A DNA stretch of 62,630 nt from NCBI GenBank assembly GCA_030849065.1, contig JASAON010001572.1:1-62630 (forward strand), read 5' to 3'. The position numbers and the translations under genes were made by a program. Below are positions 36,989-46,220 of this stretch, piece by piece. Numbering within the stretch: position 1 is the stretch's first letter; every line of letters starts with the position of its first letter. The stretch comes from Jaenimonas drosophilae. Its lineage: Eukaryota; Euglenozoa; Kinetoplastea; Trypanosomatida; Trypanosomatidae. A model generated the notes under the pieces. That model was not told where the DNA came from. It saw only the letters and a program-made list of their open reading frames with translations, and ran no database searches.

Positions 36989-37684
36989 TCAGCAGCATCC
37001 AGATCCCCCCGGCTCGTTCTGCCCTCCGGCGGGTGCGGAGGAGAGCGAGATGCTTTGCTTCTCACCAGAGTGTGCCTCACTTCGTGGGGCAGCGTTGGCT
37101 GCGGAGTAGAGCTGCACCCCGCTCTCCAAATCAAGAGGATTGATGGCCCCGCTGAGAACCTTCTCTCGGATTCGATGTGCTGCAGAAAGGAAGGCCTGCT
37201 CCACATTGTCTCCACTGAGCGAGCTGCACTCCAAAAATCCAAGTTGCTGCTCTTCGGCAAAGGCCGCTCCTTCCTCGAAGCTCACCTCACGCTCTTCCTC
37301 CAAATCGCACTTGTTCGCAATCAGAAACAACACGGTGTGGGGTCCGGTGTGTTTGCGTACCTCAACCAGCCAGGTTGATGCGACGTGCTGAAAGGAGGCT
37401 CGGCGGGTGACGTCATAGACTAAAAGTGCTGCAGCAGCTCCGCGGTAGTAGCTGCGTGTGATGGAGAGGAAGCGCTCATGTCCTGCGGTATCCCAAATTT
37501 GGAGCTTGATCGGGTCTCCACCAACATCCACGATGGTGGTGGCGAACTCGACGCCAATGGTGTGATTGAGATCTTTGCGGAAGACGCGCTCCGTGAAGCG
37601 TTGGGCGAGGCAGCTCTTGCCCACGCTCATATCACCCACAATGATGTACTTGAAAATGTACTTGTGGCTCACTAAAGAAGACAT
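36989..37684 (-). CDS. Rab14/Rab2-like small GTPase with altered active site
   Basis: Membrane-traffic GTPase, 231 residues. The opening HKYIFKYIIVGD and the HTIGVEF switch I match Rab14/Rab4/Rab2. Motifs are P-loop GDMSVGKS (17-24), WDTAGHE (64-70) and NKCD (124-127). The C-terminal CC is for geranylgeranylation. Two departures stand out: the catalytic Gln of WDTAGQE is His69, and the G5 motif SAK reads SSL (154-156). His at this position lowers intrinsic and GAP-driven hydrolysis in Ras-type GTPases, so this Rab may stay GTP-bound for longer. A long frame upstream has no ATG with Rab similarity; the ATG at 37684 gives MSSLVSHKY, the proper N-terminus. Confidence 0.93.
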   Translation of the reverse strand: MSSLVSHKYIFKYIIVGDMSVGKSCLAQRFTERVFRKDLNHTIGVEFATTIVDVGGDPIKLQIWDTAGHERFLSITRSYYRGAAAALLVYDVTRRASFQHVASTWLVEVRKHTGPHTVLFLIANKCDLEEEREVSFEEGAAFAEEQQLGFLECSSLSGDNVEQAFLSAAHRIREKVLSGAINPLDLESGVQLYSAANAAPRSEAHSGEKQSISLSSAPAGGQNEPGGSGCC

Positions 37685-38138
37685 GTTTCCCTTGCTATTT
37701 CCACGTGGATGGGAAGTATGAGTGCTATGGCGCAACAACACGCCTCGATATGCCAACCGCTGTACGAGTAGGATACTCACAGCACTACGGCTTCCTTTGT
37801 GGTTGGAACCAAGAGTGGGGGAGAGGTGAGAAGTGAGACGGAGTAAGGCCCGAGAAATCTCGTTTTCTCCAGCGTGTGTGGGCACGGTCGGTGGCGCCGT
37901 CAACAACGTACAACATGAAGACTGTAGTAGTCGGTGGATGAGAAGCATAGAGAAGAGAATCAGGGTGGCCATCTTCGTTTGCCACACGTTTCTTTTTTAC
38001 ATCGTTCATTCAACAACATCGAAAACGAGACATCAATTCGTGCTCCTCTAAATTGCCTCCCCAGGGAGGAAGAGCACCTCGGAAGTAGCGCACAGCCACA
38101 CGGAGCCACCATCATCATCATCATGACAGGCAAGCTCA
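37685..38138. other. Intergenic gap
   Basis: No independent gene. The frame of the Rab continues upstream to 37987 without family similarity. Weak purine patches on the plus strand around 37806-37845. Confidence 0.5.
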
Positions 38139-41100
38139 CTACTCCGACGAGACCATCCAGCTGATGGTTTCCTGATCCTCCACCAACAAGACCGCCCGGC
38201 CGTTAAACCCACTCGGCACCGTGAATTCAGCCTCGTAGAGGGTCAGGTCGGAATTGGTGGCGGTGAGCACCACAACGTTGCGCTCGCGATGAATTCGTGG
38301 AAGGGCCACGCCCCTCCCACTCAGCGAGAGGTCCTGCGTATCTGTGCCACGAACGGTATCTATGCGTCCTGCCTGGCCATCATCGAAGCGCTCCGTCTCC
38401 AACATGCTCCGCTGATCCTCCGGCCCACGGGTGGCACTCTTCGCCCCAGAGTCGCTGCGGATGGATGTGCCGGAGCACCCCATGGCCGTCAGCCCTTTCG
38501 TGAAGCCCGTGTCACTGCTGGCGCTACGATTGCGATCGCCCATGATGCTGCTGCTCACACCCGTGCTATCGCCAAAGACGAGCACATCAGGTGGTGAGCG
38601 TGCGCGGCGGTGTCGTGGGGGCAGCACGTCCACCACCACCGTCTTCTTGCAGTCCTGCTCCGCCATTTGGGCGGCGATGGGCTTTACAGAGAGCGAGCTC
38701 GGGAGAACGCTGGTGCCTCCAGCAAACCAAAGGCACACGGAGAGAGGAACACGTCGGTCGGTCTGGGCCACGAGCCGACTCAGCTCCGCCTGGGTGCGGA
38801 GGATGCGTGCCTTGCGAAGGGCAATATTGCGCTCCCGACGAAGCACCTCATCACTAGCGCGGAGGGCCGCCGCCTCCACCCCTTCCACCTTTTCCCGCAT
38901 CTCCTCAAGCTCACGGGTGATGTCCTCCTCGTCGTGCTTCAGCCGCAGCAGCTCCTTGCCCTTCTTCTTGGGCAGATCCTTTTCAAGGCGTGAGAGCTCC
39001 GACTTCAGCACATCCTCAGCTCTGGTGTACTGCGCACGGCTGACGAGGGCATCGTTGTGGAGGGCCTCGGAGATGGAACGGAGCTTCCGCAAGCTCATGC
39101 GCTCGTTAAAGTCGGGAGCCAAGGTACTCATGGGGAGCAGGAGAAGATTGGCCCGAACATCGCGCTCCGCTTGCGTGAAGAAGGAGGTGCGACGGAGCTC
39201 CTTATCCTTGGCAACAGAACTCTGGCGGCGTGCGGCCTTCTTCTTCGCCTCCGCCTTGCTCGCCTTGTGGCCCTTGCCATCCTTCTTTCCCTTCGTATCT
39301 TTTCCGGTGAGTTGTGAGCCCATCGGGGATTCCTCCTCCTCACCAGAATCCACCGAATCCGTCGGGGGTGGCGCCATTGCCGCTTGCTCCTCCGCAATCT
39401 GCTCCGCCTCATCCTCGGCGAGCTCCTTGGCCTCCACCTGCCGCAGCTCCTCGAGCACAGCCCGCAGTGATTCCATTTGCATCTCCAAGTAGTCCTCACT
39501 CAAGGGCAAAAACACACGAATAGAGCGTCGCTCGTCTGTCGGGCTCAGCGAGGCACACAAGGGTGCCAACAAGGTGCCACAGCGGTCGTAGAAGTCTTGC
39601 GAGATGGCGGGCCATCCGTAGAGCGCCGGGCTCCCTCCTGCAGCGGGGAGGAGGGAGGAACCCATCGCCGCCTCAGCCGAGGTCGGGCCAGACGTCAGCC
39701 CACGGCTGGCGGGCAGGGTGGGGAGCTTGCGCGCATCTGCCACGGAGAGGATGGGCTTAGAGCATGGCCGGCTGGAGAAGTCCAAAGAGCGGATGAGTTG
39801 GCGCAAGTCGGGTGGGGCGTCGGCCATCAAGGCGGCTTTGGTGTCGGTGAGGTCGGCCGGCAGCGTGTCCTCCACGGTGGCCCCCGTCGCGTTGCTGTGC
39901 GCGCTGCGGAGTTGGCGACGGCTGCTCACGGGGAAATCCTCACTGCGTCGCTGGTGGCGTGGGAGGCCGGGGCTGCGCACTGGGCCCGACGGGGGCGCAT
40001 CCACCACCCGAAGGAAGCCAATGTGCTCGAAGCCCTGCTCACCATTGGCGAGCTTATCCATCTCGTAGAGGTTGATGAGGAGTGGGTTGCCCTGCGTACG
40101 AGCAAAAGCGGCACGAAGGTCCACGAGCACAACGACAACGTTGATGTCCGTCTCACTGCGCTGCACCAACACCTCCTCACTGGAGAGAAAGGGTGAGGTG
40201 GGGAGGGGCTCGCTCACTGCTGAGACGCAGGCACGCAGCTGCACACGCTGGGCATCGGCGCGCAAGCCAATCCATACCGTACTCTGGCCATGAGGCACAA
40301 TGAGGGGGTGGGAGGTGGGGAAGAGCAAGGTTACGTCGAGGGAGGAGTGCAGGTCCACCACAGCAGGACGATCCATCTTGGTGTGAAAGGCATCTGCGTG
40401 CGAGACGAGGCAATCGCTGTCGGCGACGCTCTCGCGTGGGCTTTGCGAGGTTCTCAAGGAGCGCTGCGGCTCTTGTCCTGGCCGAGCCACATCCTGATGT
40501 ACCATGCGACGTACCTCATCGAGGGTGAAGTTCTTGCGTTGGTGAATGAGGTCGAGCTCCTCGTAGCCCGAGGCCACCATCACCAGCGTACTTACGCGGA
40601 CTTGATTGAGGTCCTCTGGGGGAATCGGAAGCTGGTATGGAGTATCTAGGCAGTGTTCCTGGTAGGTTGGGGTCTGGAGCTCACCAAACACACGCTGCCA
40701 GCCACATCCGAACAGGTGCGCATCGCGCCAGAGAAGAGGTCCCAAGCGCTGCACCGCCTTCGCCGCCCGCTTCCCCGCGCTCGTCGTCTCCTTGGCCTCC
40801 TCCGCCCCCATGTAGGCAGAGGCCGCGGCACTGCTCGGGTGGTACATGCCTCCATAACGCAGCCCAGTGATGCTCTTCGTTGGGGGGCCACAGAGGGCGG
40901 GTGGTGGGGTTACGATGAGGGAGTCAAGCTGCGTCAGTTGGCCTGGCACCACACCCTCTCCACGACCATCGTCGGTGAGGCTCGTGTGCAGGTTAAACAT
41001 GCTCTCCTCGAAGCAGGTGTCGGTGATGGAGTTGCCGTGGTTGGGGCGGCTCATCTGCGAGCACGGAGAGGAGGCTGAGGACGGGGAGAGGAAGCTGTAG

Positions 41101-43082
41101 CTCATGCCAGGTGGCATCGTGCCTCCCGACTTCTTGTCCGTGAAGGAGAAGACGGGAGTCACCACGCCGAGGAGCATCTGCATCACCAGAGAACGTGGAG
41201 AGCCCACACCGTAGAGCTGCAGGCCACGCACCTCACCCGAGACGTAGCCATAATCCGCGCAGGTCTGGCGGGAGGAACGCTCAAGGTCGTGAATATCTCC
41301 GAGGAGCTCCTCAACGAAGCCGGCGTACTCGTGGCTTCCATGATGGCCCTCCGCAACGTCGGGGAGGTGCATCGCCTCGGCACCGCTGCGCTCACGCGTC
41401 TCTGCGGAGGCGAGGGTAGCGGCGGCCTGTGCAGCATCTTGTGCGGATACCTCGCGGCTCATTCCTCGCAGGCTGCCATGATGCATCAGATTGCCGTCGG
41501 AGATGTTGAGGGAGGTGGCCCGAATCGCCTGAGATCCTGAGTACATGGCAACGGAGCCAGTGGTGGCGGCCTGCTGGCCAAACTGGCCCAACATGGTGGA
41601 GCTCAGCAGCTGCTCATGCTTCTCCGTCAGGGCCTTCACGCGTTCAATCTCGCAGTGGTAGGAGCGGCTCGCATCACGTGAGGCCAAGGTAAGGCCGCGG
41701 CTGAGACGCAGCGGGGGAGCTGGACGAGCCTCCTTCAGTGCTCGGATGCAATCTAAGATGAGGTTGGCACCTTGCAGAGTTCGTCGGCAGGTGGCACGTG
41801 TGCGTCGAAGGTCCTCAGCCAACACCGCCACTGCGCTCTGGTAGTTGGTGTTGAGCTTCTCGGAGGCGGTGCGACGGGCGAAATACACGTCCTCGGGAGC
41901 ACACACGCTCTTCTTGCGGTCTTTGGTGGCTCGCTTCTTCTTGTTGGCCTTCTCGTCCTCTGCGGCCCACGTGTCGTGCTGCATCTGTTCCGCCTGCTGC
42001 CACTGCGACATCACCTCCTTGAGGGCCTTCTCCAAGGCCATGCGGCGCTTCTGATGGCGGAGGAAGTGCGTGCGGAGCTGCACGAGGTTGAGCTGCTCCA
42101 TCCCGAGGCTCTTGAGGGTCGCGGCCTCACCTGTGCCGCAGCCATCGACTCCACCGGCGGATGCGAGGTGGCCCTCCTCGACGGAGCTGCTCCGCGGGCT
42201 TTCTTGGAAGTCGCGGCTGCTGCCCCCAGTGAGCGGGCGCTTCTTGCTCGCCCGACCGCGTGGCGGCGGGGTCTCGGAGACCTCCGGCAGAAGCTCCGAC
42301 ATGGGAAGCACGGGCGGTCGGTGTACGGTTTCTGCAATCGCATCCGCATCAAAATACACATCATCCCCGTGGATGAAGGGGTAGCCCAACGTCGCTTGTT
42401 GCTCGAGCAGTGCGGCGTAGGCGTTGGGAGCACGTCGGAGGAGGTTAATCTCCTCCAGCAACTCCTTCTCAAACACGGCGTACCGATCAAGATTGGTCGT
42501 GACGGCCTCCCGCAGACTCGCCGCGCTGCGAATACGGTCGCGTGGGCGGCTGCCACCCCCGTTGGTGTTGCGGCCAACCGAGGGAAACGATGCCTCAATG
42601 GCACCACGCCCTCCCATCGTGGTGATGCTCTGCGAGTTGTGTAAGGTGGCATCCACCGTGGAGGAGGAGACGGTCTGGGCATCATACGCGTTGTCGTTGA
42701 GACGTGGAGAGATGGCCGTCACAGCGGCACCACCTCCACGGAGAGTGCTCCGCGGTACACGTCGGCCGGGTGGGCGTGGTGCCAAGGTGCTCGAGGACGA
42801 ATCATTAGCCCCCTCTGCTGCCTCATTGTGGGCGTTGGCCTCGGCTGGTGCAGGTTGAGCGGTGGCACCAGCAGCGGCAGCATCGGTGGCGTGCTCCACC
42901 ACATGTACCTCTGCCGCTGCGTTGTTGGATGGATGGCCATCCGTTTCACTACGCGTCCACGAGAAGGGCGATCCCGCGGTTTCGGTCGCATCACTGCTCG
43001 ATGCGGTGTTGGGCCGTTGTGGCAGCGGCTTCTCCTTCGACGTGTTGGCTGCCGCTGGGCGCAGCAGCACACCCTCTGGCAT
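38139..43082 (-). CDS. Giant protein with interrupted CAP/SCP-like domain and coiled coil
   Basis: 1647 residues. After 200 disordered residues comes FEKELLEEINLLRRAPNAYA (204-223), which matches the first helix of CAP/SCP proteins (E.L...N..R..P..YA..L). Later pieces fit the same fold: APPLRLSRGLTLASRDAS (about 450), CADYGYVSGEVRGLQLYG with LVMQMLLGVV, and FGCGWQRV near 790, like the closing G.G strand. Insertions, one of them a charged helix, separate the pieces. The usual CAP histidines are not evident. Residues about 940-1100 look beta-rich (VTLLFPTSHPLIV, VWIGLRADAQRVQLRACVS) and recall regions found with CAP domains in other protist proteins. A long charged coiled coil spans about 1195-1430. 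There is no signal peptide, so a cytoskeletal role is more likely than secretion. The tract at 43161-43180 lies upstream. Confidence 0.85.
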   Translation of the reverse strand: MPEGVLLRPAAANTSKEKPLPQRPNTASSSDATETAGSPFSWTRSETDGHPSNNAAAEVHVVEHATDAAAAGATAQPAPAEANAHNEAAEGANDSSSSTLAPRPPGRRVPRSTLRGGGAAVTAISPRLNDNAYDAQTVSSSTVDATLHNSQSITTMGGRGAIEASFPSVGRNTNGGGSRPRDRIRSAASLREAVTTNLDRYAVFEKELLEEINLLRRAPNAYAALLEQQATLGYPFIHGDDVYFDADAIAETVHRPPVLPMSELLPEVSETPPPRGRASKKRPLTGGSSRDFQESPRSSSVEEGHLASAGGVDGCGTGEAATLKSLGMEQLNLVQLRTHFLRHQKRRMALEKALKEVMSQWQQAEQMQHDTWAAEDEKANKKKRATKDRKKSVCAPEDVYFARRTASEKLNTNYQSAVAVLAEDLRRTRATCRRTLQGANLILDCIRALKEARPAPPLRLSRGLTLASRDASRSYHCEIERVKALTEKHEQLLSSTMLGQFGQQAATTGSVAMYSGSQAIRATSLNISDGNLMHHGSLRGMSREVSAQDAAQAAATLASAETRERSGAEAMHLPDVAEGHHGSHEYAGFVEELLGDIHDLERSSRQTCADYGYVSGEVRGLQLYGVGSPRSLVMQMLLGVVTPVFSFTDKKSGGTMPPGMSYSFLSPSSASSPCSQMSRPNHGNSITDTCFEESMFNLHTSLTDDGRGEGVVPGQLTQLDSLIVTPPPALCGPPTKSITGLRYGGMYHPSSAAASAYMGAEEAKETTSAGKRAAKAVQRLGPLLWRDAHLFGCGWQRVFGELQTPTYQEHCLDTPYQLPIPPEDLNQVRVSTLVMVASGYEELDLIHQRKNFTLDEVRRMVHQDVARPGQEPQRSLRTSQSPRESVADSDCLVSHADAFHTKMDRPAVVDLHSSLDVTLLFPTSHPLIVPHGQSTVWIGLRADAQRVQLRACVSAVSEPLPTSPFLSSEEVLVQRSETDINVVVVLVDLRAAFARTQGNPLLINLYEMDKLANGEQGFEHIGFLRVVDAPPSGPVRSPGLPRHQRRSEDFPVSSRRQLRSAHSNATGATVEDTLPADLTDTKAALMADAPPDLRQLIRSLDFSSRPCSKPILSVADARKLPTLPASRGLTSGPTSAEAAMGSSLLPAAGGSPALYGWPAISQDFYDRCGTLLAPLCASLSPTDERRSIRVFLPLSEDYLEMQMESLRAVLEELRQVEAKELAEDEAEQIAEEQAAMAPPPTDSVDSGEEEESPMGSQLTGKDTKGKKDGKGHKASKAEAKKKAARRQSSVAKDKELRRTSFFTQAERDVRANLLLLPMSTLAPDFNERMSLRKLRSISEALHNDALVSRAQYTRAEDVLKSELSRLEKDLPKKKGKELLRLKHDEEDITRELEEMREKVEGVEAAALRASDEVLRRERNIALRKARILRTQAELSRLVAQTDRRVPLSVCLWFAGGTSVLPSSLSVKPIAAQMAEQDCKKTVVVDVLPPRHRRARSPPDVLVFGDSTGVSSSIMGDRNRSASSDTGFTKGLTAMGCSGTSIRSDSGAKSATRGPEDQRSMLETERFDDGQAGRIDTVRGTDTQDLSLSGRGVALPRIHRERNVVVLTATNSDLTLYEAEFTVPSGFNGRAVLLVEDQETISWMVSSE

Positions 43083-43155
43083 GTGGTGGCTGAGTGTGTG
43101 TTGGTTGGTTGGTTGTGCTACACCGCAACAACAGTTGCTGCTGTTGCTACTCTTT

Positions 43156-43180
43156 CTACCAAGGGGGGAAGAAAAAAAAA
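43156..43180 (-). promoter_or_regulatory. Putative trans-splice signal of the giant CAP-like gene
   Basis: Uninterrupted minus-strand pyrimidine tract at 43161-43180, followed by AG at 43157-43156. The predicted 5' UTR is about 75 bases to the ATG at 43082. Confidence 0.6.
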
Positions 43181-43974
43181 CAGAGCTCGACGCTAAGTTG
43201 AGCAGCTTATGATGATGGTAAGAAGAGGAGGGCAGATGATGATGAATGAAGTGTGCATGAAGATAATATCAGGTATTGGTTTCTTGTTGGTGGTAGTACG
43301 GCATCGCACCAACATGGTATGAAGTTGCTGGAAGCTATTCCAAGCACGGAATGGTGAAATCCACAGCCATAACATATATGAAAAAAAAAAACAGGCAGAA
43401 ACGAGGTGGCTCATTCAGCAGCAGCCACCAACGAAATTGATTGAGACGGTGGTGATGCAACGTGCCAAGCACGTGCGTCCAGAGGATGGAGAAGCAATCA
43501 GCAGCGATGGTGCCATCCCAACAAAAGGTATCGAAGCATAGATAACAGGAGCTCCGCACAATCAGAGCATATGTACGCAATGAAGGGGAGCGAGAGGCGG
43601 CAGCAACCTGCATCTTTGAATTCATCTACATCCCAGCACCCAACGCGGAGCACAATGCGGGTTCAGCACATGATGCACGCCCACCTCACAGGACACGAGC
43701 ACCATAGAAATTCATTCCGCCAACCATTGCTTTTTTTGGGGGGAGGGGTGTGTTGCTATTCAAGAACTACATAATTTTCAACATTCATCACAGCATGGCA
43801 CCTGTCGGAACTTCCGTACATGGCGCAGTACCTAACTTCTGCTCATGGGACAGGGGCAGGGGTGAAGAACAGGGCGAACCAACGTGTTCGGTACAGCTGC
43901 TAAAACGATCTCTAGAGGATGCACATGCCAACGAAGAGTCGTGTTTCACCGTAGATGCACGACGAGAACATCGC

Positions 43975-44001
43975 CATCATCATCATCATCATCACCATCA
44001 T
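43975..44001. repeat. CAT trinucleotide microsatellite
   Basis: About nine near-perfect CAT units, reading ATG on the coding strand, immediately after the stop codon of the PI4K-like gene. Confidence 0.8.
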
Positions 44002-44003
44002 CA

Positions 44004-46220
44004 CTACAATGGTGGTGGCGCCTTCGATAAAAAGCGACGTGTTGCATCCTCGAATTGCGACAGCGAGAAGTTCCACGTAGAGGCATCGCGGGCCTGCTCC
44101 AGCAGCTCCTCCAGCACCGATGGCGTTGCCAAGGTTGGGCGCCTGCACATGGTGCCAATCCTCCTCGCTGTGTATCCAAACTCCAGCGCACAAATCTGCA
44201 GAAAGCGCGTCATTGTCAGCACCATCTCCGCCGCCTCCTCCGCCGCGAGCACCTCCTCACTCCGCACACATGGCGCATCCAAATGCACGTGGAAGCTCGC
44301 CATCTCCGATCGATCCATCGAGTTGCTCTGCGATGTAGATGCTTGGCGTGTTGCTGCGCAGAAGGAGAGCTGGGGCGAGTTGGGCAGCTGCGGCCATCCA
44401 CGATGGACGCCGTTCTCAATCATCGGAGACATCACCACGAGTGAGTTGGCCCAGCTTTCGGAGGAGCCACAAACCGGTGAGTGTGGGGATTGCGGGTAGA
44501 AGGAAGCCAATCCGTTGATGCCCAAGGAGTAGTCAGCCACCTCCACCTCCTCATGTGGCTCGGTGGCGGCGGGGCGACGGGAAGCAGGAAACGTACGTGC
44601 TCGACGCTCCGACTCCGTCTTCACACTCTTGGCGAGGAGGGCGGTACGCACCATCTCTGCATCCCGCGCACCATCCAACTGACGGATGTAGTCGAGGCAT
44701 CGCGGTGAAAATGGCTCCTTCGATTGGGGCCACGAAAGCCACTCATAGTCGGGCTCCGCATAACCGGAGGGGCAGATGTAGCTGTGGTCAATGGGCACAA
44801 GACGGAGGGTAGAAGAAGAAGCTCCTGGCCTGGCATGTATGTTGATGTGGCCATCATCCAGCGTACTCATCCGACCGTCCTTCACATGAGCATCGTCACC
44901 ATATTTTTCATCCTCTCGTGGCTGCTGCCGATACACCAGTACGTTGCCCCCGTGGCGATCTCCATTGAGGGTGCGGATATCAAAGATGGCCAGCGCATGC
45001 ACGTCGTGCACGTCAAAGTGTCCTGGCAGCACATCCACAGACTCCGTACACGACGGAACGAAGGCCTGAAGACTTCCAATACATTGCGGCTGTTGGTGGC
45101 GTGGGGAGGTGTTGGCGTGGTACACGTGTTGTGTGGCAGCCTCCATCGTTGCCGGCACGCCAGCAAAGTGGCCATGATCGAGTCGGTAGGCGAGCACCTC
45201 ACGCCTGCTCCCCATGCCCGGCGAAAAGTGGGCGGTGCGATCGCTCTCCGTGTTGCCGTGCGGGTTGTTGGGCTGGCCAATTTCCTGGTCTCGTGGCTTG
45301 AAAACCGCGAGCACCTCATCACCAGGCACACGATGTACGAGGTAAGTACCTCCAGCACTGTTGGCGTGGAGACGGATGGAGATGGGCTGACGTAGCGCGC
45401 CAGCCAGAACCTCCTCCGCCTGCTCACGAAGAGAGGTGGTGATTGATGGAAGTGGCAGAACATCGGCCAGCTCCGCCATCGCTGGAGGCGGGGAGGAGCA
45501 GCCCAACAACGCCTCATTGACGCCGTGGCGGCGTGGCAACAACAGCCACATACTCTCTTCAGATGATGTGGATGAGCAGCGCTCACTCAACTCCGCTGCC
45601 TTGGTGATGGGCGTGTCGGTGTCTCTCCAGCTGCACCCATCATCCTCCCTCGCGGTCGGACTGCTGCCACGGCTCGGTGCGTGCTCCTGCATGAGCAAAT
45701 GTTCGTGTTGCAGGGCGAGGACACGTGGTGATCGCCACGGCGTAGCTCGGCGCGCAGGAGAGCTACCACCTGACACAGCCCCGCTTTCATCATCGCCGTG
45801 GAGCTTTTCTGGCGAGGTACATCCCACCACACGATCCACCGTGGAGCTTGTTGTGCTTCCCCCGTAGGAGTGTGTGGGGGCGTGGGGCAATGTGCCGCTT
45901 GTCGTGGTGGCCGTGGTGGTGGCATCATCGCGTGAGGCATCACTGATACTCGTCTGTCGGTGATGTGGATATCTCGGCACGGCAGTGTTGGCGGCATGGG
46001 AGCTCGGGCCACGACTTGAAAACATGAATGTGTTGGGATCAACGTGGCGGTCTGTGGTGGAGGTCGCACCACTGATAAGGCTCGCACTTTCCAACGAATG
46101 TGCGGCGACCGACATCTCCTCTCCGCTTCCGAGATGAGTGAAGGGGGTGGTGAGCTCCGCGCATCGTGATAGTGATACAGCAGATGATGCTGTCGGAGGA
46201 TGCGTCGTATCAACCCACAT
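44004..46220 (-). CDS. Type II phosphatidylinositol 4-kinase-like protein
   Basis: Predicted lipid kinase (738 residues) closest in pattern to plant PI4K-gamma. The catalytic part begins about residue 290: GGTYLVHR, AVFKPRDQE (ATP-binding Lys), REVLAYRLDH, FAGVPATMEA, IGSLQAFVPS, then ALAIFDIRTLNGDRHGGN (catalytic loop) and VPIDHSYICPSG (metal-binding Asp), WLSWPQSKEPFSP. All key residues are present. The N-terminal 250 residues are Ser/Thr/His-rich and lack the ubiquitin-like domains seen in plants. A His/Asp-rich insertion follows the catalytic loop. Members of this family include true PI4-kinases and protein kinases, so the substrate is open. The frame extends to a TTG at 46343 through a hydrophobic stretch; ATGs at 46220 and 46115 are both possible starts. 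Confidence 0.88.
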   Translation of the reverse strand: MWVDTTHPPTASSAVSLSRCAELTTPFTHLGSGEEMSVAAHSLESASLISGATSTTDRHVDPNTFMFSSRGPSSHAANTAVPRYPHHRQTSISDASRDDATTTATTTSGTLPHAPTHSYGGSTTSSTVDRVVGCTSPEKLHGDDESGAVSGGSSPARRATPWRSPRVLALQHEHLLMQEHAPSRGSSPTAREDDGCSWRDTDTPITKAAELSERCSSTSSEESMWLLLPRRHGVNEALLGCSSPPPAMAELADVLPLPSITTSLREQAEEVLAGALRQPISIRLHANSAGGTYLVHRVPGDEVLAVFKPRDQEIGQPNNPHGNTESDRTAHFSPGMGSRREVLAYRLDHGHFAGVPATMEAATQHVYHANTSPRHQQPQCIGSLQAFVPSCTESVDVLPGHFDVHDVHALAIFDIRTLNGDRHGGNVLVYRQQPREDEKYGDDAHVKDGRMSTLDDGHINIHARPGASSSTLRLVPIDHSYICPSGYAEPDYEWLSWPQSKEPFSPRCLDYIRQLDGARDAEMVRTALLAKSVKTESERRARTFPASRRPAATEPHEEVEVADYSLGINGLASFYPQSPHSPVCGSSESWANSLVVMSPMIENGVHRGWPQLPNSPQLSFCAATRQASTSQSNSMDRSEMASFHVHLDAPCVRSEEVLAAEEAAEMVLTMTRFLQICALEFGYTARRIGTMCRRPTLATPSVLEELLEQARDASTWNFSLSQFEDATRRFLSKAPPPL

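Larger units (their letters stand above)
43083..44003. other. Intergenic gap with splice tract and CAT repeat
   Basis: No gene seen. Carries the tract of the giant protein (separate entry), an A-run at 43381-43391, and a CAT repeat abutting the PI4K stop codon. Confidence 0.6.
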
